From Chlamydiae bacterium RIFCSPHIGHO2_12_FULL_27_8 (lineage in GTDB: Bacteria; Chlamydiota; Chlamydiia; Chlamydiales; SM23-39): 8,583 nucleotides of DNA. The stretch is from positions 10,439 to 19,021 of the forward strand of contig MGLU01000080.1 in the NCBI GenBank assembly GCA_001796155.1, written 5' to 3'. Shown piece after piece: positions 5,365-8,583 of the stretch. Positions within the stretch are counted from its first letter, which is position 1. Every line of letters begins with the position of its first letter. The notes beneath the pieces are model-generated. The model was not told where the DNA came from and ran no database searches. It saw only the letters and a program-made list of their open reading frames with translations. Both the position numbers and the translations under genes were made by a program.

Positions 5365-6549
5365 ATGAAACAATTGCATTTTGGACATGTATTAGGCGGA
5401 GCTTTCTTAGTCGGCGGAACTTCAATAGGAGCAGGAATGCTAGCACTCCCTGTTGTTAGCTCTTTAGGGGGTTTTTTTCCTTCACTTTTAATCTATATAA
5501 TATCTCTTATAGTAATGTCGTACACCGCCCTTTTGTATGCTGAAATTTCAATTAATATGCCAAAAGATTCTAATTTAATTTCCATGTCTGAAAAATATTT
5601 AGGTAAATTTGGTAAAATATTCTGCTGGTTTGTCTATCTATTTTTATTTTACTGCTTATCGGTTGCTTACCTTTCAGGCGGAGGTAAAATTGTTCAAGGG
5701 TTTTTTGAGTTTCTGCCAATTAATTTCACGATAGTATTGTTTTTAATATTTTTAGCTTCTTTTATTTATTTTGGTGCAAAAGCTGTAGATAGGTTAAATA
5801 TTTTATTAGTAATAGGCCTAATAGTATCTTATTTTCTTTTTATCTATTTTGGTGCCAAAGACTTGAATTTTAAAAATTTTTACTTTTTTGATATAAAACA
5901 TAGTTTTATTTCTTTCCCAATAATTTTATTATCTTTTGGATTCCAAGGTATAATGCCTTCTCTTACTTACTACATGAATAAAGATTATAAAAAAATTAGA
6001 TTAGCCATTTTGCTTGGAACTTTTATGGCTTTTTTTGTTTATTTGATTTTTGAGTTATTGATCTTAGGCATTGTTCCTATTGAAGGTCCATTTGGTCTTA
6101 AAGATGCTTTCAATAAAGGATATAATGCTATTATTCCTTTAAAACATTTCACAAAAGTAAATATCTTATATTACATAGGTCAGTTTTTTAGTTTTTTTGC
6201 TATAACAACATCTTATCTTGGTGTTAATTTAGGATTTTTTGATTTCATTGCAGACGGTTTAAAATTACCAAAAAAAGGGTTTAAAAAGCTTTTAATTGCA
6301 CTTTTAACTTTTATTCCTCCTTTAATCATATCTTTAATCAACCCAAATCTTTTTTTAAAAGCATTAAATTATGCCGGGGGATTCGGAGGGGTTTTGCTTT
6401 TAATATTACTTCCGGCTTTAATGGTCTGGTCTTCCAGATATTTTAAAAATGAAATAAATAGTGTAAAAGTTGTTGGCGGTAAACCGGTTTTGTTATTAAT
6501 TATGCTTTTTAGTTTGTTTATAATTTCAATTGGCTTTATTAATTTTTAA
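5365..6549 (+). CDS. tyrP: TyrP-like aromatic amino acid permease (HAAAP family)
   Basis: This is an inner-membrane proton symporter of the hydroxy/aromatic amino acid permease family, likely importing tyrosine or tryptophan. It has 394 residues, close to E. coli TyrP (about 400), with roughly 11 hydrophobic segments spread over the whole length. The first helix holds GGTSIGAGMLALP (17-29), the unwound substrate-binding segment typical of the family. GFQGIMPSLTYYM near 193-205 and GVNLGFFDFIADGL near 284-297 also match family blocks. The end is hydrophobic, as usual. The ATG at 5365 fits the family N-terminus, but there is no Shine-Dalgarno. The upstream gene is divergent with about 100 bp between. 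Chlamydiae commonly carry tyrP genes and depend on host aromatic amino acids. Exact substrate cannot be read from sequence. Confidence 0.88.
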   Translation: MKQLHFGHVLGGAFLVGGTSIGAGMLALPVVSSLGGFFPSLLIYIISLIVMSYTALLYAEISINMPKDSNLISMSEKYLGKFGKIFCWFVYLFLFYCLSVAYLSGGGKIVQGFFEFLPINFTIVLFLIFLASFIYFGAKAVDRLNILLVIGLIVSYFLFIYFGAKDLNFKNFYFFDIKHSFISFPIILLSFGFQGIMPSLTYYMNKDYKKIRLAILLGTFMAFFVYLIFELLILGIVPIEGPFGLKDAFNKGYNAIIPLKHFTKVNILYYIGQFFSFFAITTSYLGVNLGFFDFIADGLKLPKKGFKKLLIALLTFIPPLIISLINPNLFLKALNYAGGFGGVLLLILLPALMVWSSRYFKNEINSVKVVGGKPVLLLIMLFSLFIISIGFINF

Positions 6550-6573
6550 TTAATTATCTTGATTAATTTTATG

Positions 6574-6593
6574 TTTTGATTTATTTATCAAAA
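6574..6593 (+). other. Small hairpin just before the dsbA-like start
   Basis: TTTTGAT (6574-6580) and ATCAAAA (6587-6593) form a 7-bp stem with a 6-nt loop ending one base before the ATG at 6595. There is no Shine-Dalgarno here. It may affect initiation of the dsbA-like gene, but it is short and AT-rich. Confidence 0.35.
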
Positions 6594-6594
6594 T

Positions 6595-7227
6595 ATGAAG
6601 AAAGATGATAATAGAATTGTAGTAATTGTTACAGCAGCTGTTTTTATTTTAGTAACCGCTGTCATTTATATTTTAGATATTTTAATGCCTAAAAATTTCA
6701 ATAATAATTATGCATTATCTTTTGGAAATGAAAATTCAAAAATTAAGGTTTTTATTTTTGAAGATTTTAAATGTAAAAACTGTAAGAAATTGTCATATCA
6801 CTTCACTCCTGTTATTAAAGAAAATTATCTTGATTCAGATAAAATAAATTATAATATCTTACCGCTCTCTTTTGTCTGCGGATCAAAAACTATTGCAAAT
6901 GCAGCTTTTGCAGTTTATCAATTAAATAAAAATGAGTTTTTTAATTTTTTGAAAAAAGTTTCTTATGAAGAACTAGAGTCAAAAGAAGATATTTTCAAAA
7001 TAGTAAAAGAATTAAACGGCATAAATTTTGAAATATTTAAGGAACTAGTTAATAAAGAAGTTTTTAATGAGTACTTAGATCAGAATTTTTCAAAAGCTAA
7101 AGAAATAATGAAAAAAAATTTCAAAGTTCCTGCTATATATATAAATGGCTACCTTATTGATGAGGAAAATTTTTCAAATGTTATTGAAGAATATTTAGCG
7201 ATGGATAAAAAAAATGAAAGTTTTTAA
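6595..7227 (+). CDS. Membrane-anchored DsbA-like thiol:disulfide oxidoreductase
   Basis: This 210-residue protein is likely to introduce disulfides into exported proteins in the periplasm. It has a short basic N-terminus and one hydrophobic anchor at about 8-30, not obviously cleavable and without a lipobox. A DsbA-type thioredoxin fold (Thioredoxin_4) follows. Its active site is C60-K-N-C63 after FIFEDF, it has a helical insert at about 95-165, and the cis-proline strand is VPAIYING (178-185). Cys95 is an extra cysteine. The reading frame overlaps the following DsbB-like gene by 14 bp, which argues that the two are translated together and act as a pair. The tyrP-like gene ends 45 bp upstream on the same strand. 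Chlamydia has an equivalent DsbA/DsbB pair, thought to serve cysteine-rich envelope proteins; the same use here is inference. Confidence 0.87.
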   Translation: MKKDDNRIVVIVTAAVFILVTAVIYILDILMPKNFNNNYALSFGNENSKIKVFIFEDFKCKNCKKLSYHFTPVIKENYLDSDKINYNILPLSFVCGSKTIANAAFAVYQLNKNEFFNFLKKVSYEELESKEDIFKIVKELNGINFEIFKELVNKEVFNEYLDQNFSKAKEIMKKNFKVPAIYINGYLIDEENFSNVIEEYLAMDKKNESF

Positions 7228-7612
7228 CAGATGGGGAATATATTTTGCTTGGGTAATTGCAAGTATCTCTTCCATCTCTTCTTTAATAGCCTCAGAAATA
7301 TTAAACTTTCAACCTTGTATATACTGCTGGTTTCAAAGATGCTTCATGTTCCCGTTAGCAATAATTTTAGGAGTAATGGCTTATAAAAATAATCTTAAAG
7401 CGATTCCTTTTATTATTTCTTTGCCCTTTATAGGAGCTGTTATAGCACTTTACCAGACAATTGTTACAAATTTTAACTTTAAATATTTCGGATGCGGCTT
7501 AGAATGCGATGAAGCAAATATAAAACTTTTCGGTATAGTCGATATGTCTATACTCAGTTTTTTAGCTTTTGCATCAATTTTTTTAATTTTATTTTATTTG
7601 AGAAAAAAATAA
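7214..7612 (+). CDS. dsbB: DsbB/BdbC-like disulfide bond formation protein
   Basis: This is an inner-membrane quinone reductase that re-oxidises its DsbA partner. It has 132 residues, the short BdbC-type length, with four hydrophobic segments at about 8-28, 42-57, 64-82 and 110-128. The first periplasmic loop holds P-C35-I-Y-C38-W-F-Q-R, the invariant PCxxCWxQR signature. The second loop holds C94-G-L-E-C98, the pair that reacts with DsbA. Both redox pairs are present, so the protein should be active. The start ATG at 7214 lies inside the 3' end of the dsbA-like gene (14-bp overlap), with GATAAAAAAA upstream and no strong Shine-Dalgarno, consistent with translational coupling. No clear terminator follows. 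Confidence 0.92.
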   Translation: MKVFNRWGIYFAWVIASISSISSLIASEILNFQPCIYCWFQRCFMFPLAIILGVMAYKNNLKAIPFIISLPFIGAVIALYQTIVTNFNFKYFGCGLECDEANIKLFGIVDMSILSFLAFASIFLILFYLRKK

Positions 7613-7635
7613 TTTTAAATTGCAGGGCTACCTCA

Positions 7636-7749
7636 TTACAATTTTAAGTTTACATTTAATATTCCTTTCAGCACTTCATCTTTCCAGCCGGCTAATTTTC
7701 TGAGCCCTTTAATAGATTGTCTTTTTCCTGTTAGCGTTAAGTAGAAATA
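7636..7749 (-). pseudogene. Possible C-terminal relic of an unknown protein
   Basis: The minus strand is open between a TGA at 7752-7750 and a TAA at 7638-7636, and reads YFYLTLTGKRQSIKGLRKL, then AGWKDEVLKGILNVNLKL. The composition is protein-like (Gly, Trp, charged residues), unlike translated AT-rich spacer. There is no start codon, so it could only be the tail of a lost gene. I do not recognise the family, and chance is not excluded. Confidence 0.3.
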
Positions 7750-7787
7750 TCACCTTCTTTAGTTTTTTAGAAATGTCATATTTCTAC
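7741..7787. repeat. 10-bp inverted repeat
   Basis: GTAGAAATAT (7741-7750) and ATATTTCTAC (7778-7787) form a perfect inverted repeat with a 27-nt interior. There is no adjoining T-run, so it is not an obvious terminator. It lies between the two gene relics and may mark an old junction. Confidence 0.5.
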
Positions 7788-7826
7788 CTCAATAAGATAA
7801 ATATGATTTTATTAGTTTTTTAGAAA
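7759..7826 (+). repeat. 15-bp direct repeat pair
   Basis: TTAGTTTTTTAGAAA occurs at 7759-7773 and again, identical, at 7812-7826, 53 bp apart. The second copy is the start of the GNAT relic. This may be a duplication scar or coincidence in AT-rich sequence. Confidence 0.55.
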
Positions 7827-7995
7827 CAAAAAGATTGATACTTAAAGAGTTTACTACAATCGATCAAGAGGCATTTCTTGGCTTGATGTCGAATCCCGAG
7901 GTCATGCGTTTTCTATTGATGGCCCTCTTTCCAAAGAGCAAGCTCAAAAAAGTTTTCAAGAAAAAATCTTGGATCATCCTAGAAACGGCAGTTAA
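7820..7995 (+). pseudogene. Truncated, frameshifted GNAT acetyltransferase remnant
   Basis: From 7820 the plus strand reads LETKRLILKEFTTIDQEAF then LGLMSNPEVMRF. This is the N-terminus of a RimJ/RimL-type GNAT N-acetyltransferase (family pattern ETxRLxLRxxxxxDxxxxxxLxxxPxVxRF). At about 7910-7912 the frame shifts: the continuation RFSIDGPLSKEQAQKSF and EKILDHPRNG is read in the next frame (7912-7989), consistent with loss of one base in a T run. The match then stops at about 7990, after some 60 of an expected 170 or so residues. No start codon is in frame (TTA stands at the expected Met) and the acetyl-CoA-binding region is absent. It is clearly non-functional. Confidence 0.8.
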
Positions 7996-8066
7996 AAGCC
8001 GATTCTGATATAGTTTTTTTTCAAAGTAGCTCCAGCTTCTACTTGAGGTTGATTTTGAGATATCAT
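7992..8066 (-). pseudogene. Possible 5' fragment of a transposase or other inserted gene
   Basis: On the minus strand an ATG at 8066 opens MISQNQPQVEAGATLKKNY, reading to a stop at 7994-7992. It abuts the end of the GNAT similarity at about 7990. With the direct repeats immediately upstream (8059-8099), it could be the start of an insertion-sequence gene whose body has been deleted. The peptide is too short to assign to a family. Confidence 0.3.
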
Positions 8067-8099
8067 TACAACTTTGAAAAAGGTGTCATTATAACTTTG
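8059..8099. repeat. Two 18-bp direct repeats, possible insertion-sequence end
   Basis: GATATCATTACAACTTTG (8059-8076) and GGTGTCATTATAACTTTG (8082-8099) match at 15 of 18 positions with a 23-bp period, about two helical turns. Helically phased repeats of this kind are typical of transposase binding sites in the ends of several IS families. A small inverted repeat TTTGT/ACAAA (8096-8109) follows. An operator for a DNA-binding protein is the alternative. Confidence 0.45.
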
Positions 8100-8122
8100 T
8101 TGCTACAAATTAAAAAAATATA

Positions 8123-8150
8123 TTGACAATGTTTTTTTTTAAAATAAACT
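8123..8150 (+). promoter_or_regulatory. Probable promoter of the gene at 8181
   Basis: TTGACA (8123-8128), a perfect -35 box, is followed after 16 bp, including a run of nine T, by TAAACT (8145-8150). Transcription would start near 8157, giving a leader of about 24 nt that contains the ribosome binding site. Confidence 0.55.
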
Positions 8151-8169
8151 CTTTGTAATTAAAAAAACT

Positions 8170-8175
8170 AAGAGG
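8170..8175 (+). promoter_or_regulatory. Ribosome binding site of the gene at 8181
   Basis: AAGAGG lies 5 nt before the ATG at 8181, confirming the start of the gene that leaves the window. Confidence 0.7.
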
Positions 8176-8180
8176 TATTT

Positions 8181-8583
8181 ATGGCCATTGCTGATAAAGG
8201 AGATGTAATAAAAACATTAAAACAGGATCCGATTTTTATGGATTTTCTTGAAAATCGCAAACGATTCATAGATAAACATAATCCTACTCCTAATCTAACA
8301 GCAGCTACACGTTTAGCATTAGATGTATTTCAAAACATAGTATCGCCTGAACTTAGTATAGTGCAACATACACTTGAATCTTCAATAGAGGTTGGTAGAA
8401 TGGTAGAATGTATTTCAAGCGTTGTAAAAACAGGAGCAGCAAATGTGGATGAAGCTACAGGAAAAACAGTTAAACAATTAAAAGTATATGAAGAACTTTT
8501 TTGTGATACGATAGAAGGTTTGCACACTATTCAAGGCGGAGCCCAGGTTATAGAACTTTCAGCTCGCATAGTAGAAGCTACTT
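8181..8583 (+). CDS. Unknown protein, N-terminal 134 residues (cut by window edge)
   Basis: The frame is open from the ATG at 8181 to the end of the window without a stop. It begins MAIADKGDVIKTLKQDPIF and appears soluble and mostly helical. Heptad-like hydrophobic spacing appears around 50-134 (LALDVFQNIV, LESSIEVGRMVECISSVV, LYEELFCDTIEGLHTIQGG-like text). There is no signal peptide and no membrane segment in the visible part. It has a good promoter and ribosome binding site of its own. Codons such as GCT, GCC, CGC and GTG are somewhat more frequent than in neighbouring genes, which may hint at a different origin. I do not recognise a family. Secreted effector or scaffold-like coiled protein are guesses only. 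Confidence 0.8.
   Translation, partial: MAIADKGDVIKTLKQDPIFMDFLENRKRFIDKHNPTPNLTAATRLALDVFQNIVSPELSIVQHTLESSIEVGRMVECISSVVKTGAANVDEATGKTVKQLKVYEELFCDTIEGLHTIQGGAQVIELSARIVEAT

Larger units (their letters stand above)
7613..8180. other. Intergenic decay region of about 570 bp
   Basis: No intact gene is visible on either strand. The stretch contains short protein-like relics, repeats and a promoter, listed separately. Parts of it (about 7670-7740 and 7870-7990) look less AT-rich than the neighbouring intergenic DNA, as expected for former coding sequence. Confidence 0.75.

Noticed and set aside
7614..7650. Terminator after the dsbB-like gene
   Set aside because: Only an imperfect AT stem (TTTAAATTG with CAATTTTAAG) is seen, with no T-run after it.
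7613..8180. tRNA, small RNA or CRISPR in the gene-free stretch
   Set aside because: No cloverleaf-like arms or regularly spaced repeat array was found; the repeats present are only two-copy and short.
8330..8527. Minus-strand open frame of 65 codons
   Set aside because: It is antisense to the well-supported gene starting at 8181, and no initiation signal is seen.

Overview
This window is very AT-rich (GC by eye about a quarter to 30 percent) and uses the standard bacterial code, with TGA as a stop. I infer a host-associated member of the Chlamydiota, or a close relative, with a low-GC genome. Four things point that way. A PlsX fragment carries chlamydial-looking signatures (DLMG..LDPL, SMED, CGNTG.LVT). 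PcnB and LpxB are encoded adjacently. There are TyrP-type and DsbA/DsbB-type genes. A protein with a paired (bilobed) hydrophobic domain resembles inclusion-membrane proteins. This placement rests on remembered family features, not on a search.

Left part, minus strand (1-1060): a compact operon yceD (DUF177) - rpmF (ribosomal protein L32) - plsX, with plsX running off the left edge. It joins ribosome biogenesis to phospholipid precursor synthesis, as in many bacteria.

The next part (1144-2356) holds two divergent lineage-type genes. On the minus strand is a 206-residue Inc-like membrane protein ending at a strong intrinsic terminator. On the plus strand is a 114-residue Gly/Ser/Tyr-rich protein ending in CCCCSIL, which reads as a eukaryotic CaaX prenylation box preceded by extra cysteines. 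The pair looks like host-interaction genes sharing one 213-bp control region, and is the most interesting part of the window.

The centre (2353-5263, minus strand) holds an unrecognised 175-residue protein, then pcnB (poly(A) polymerase) and lpxB (lipid A disaccharide synthase). The last two overlap by 4 bp as TTGA. The lpxB stop overlaps the stop of the convergent CaaX gene.

The right-centre (5365-7612, plus strand) holds a TyrP-like aromatic amino acid permease, a membrane-anchored DsbA-like thiol oxidase and an overlapping DsbB/BdbC-like partner. Together the last two form a disulfide-forming system.

The right end (7613-8180) is a gene graveyard. It holds a frameshifted and truncated GNAT acetyltransferase relic, a possible C-terminal relic of another protein, and a pair of 18-bp direct repeats that may be the end of a vanished insertion sequence. 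Beyond it a gene of unknown function with its own promoter and ribosome binding site starts at 8181 and leaves the window. No rRNA, tRNA or CRISPR was seen.
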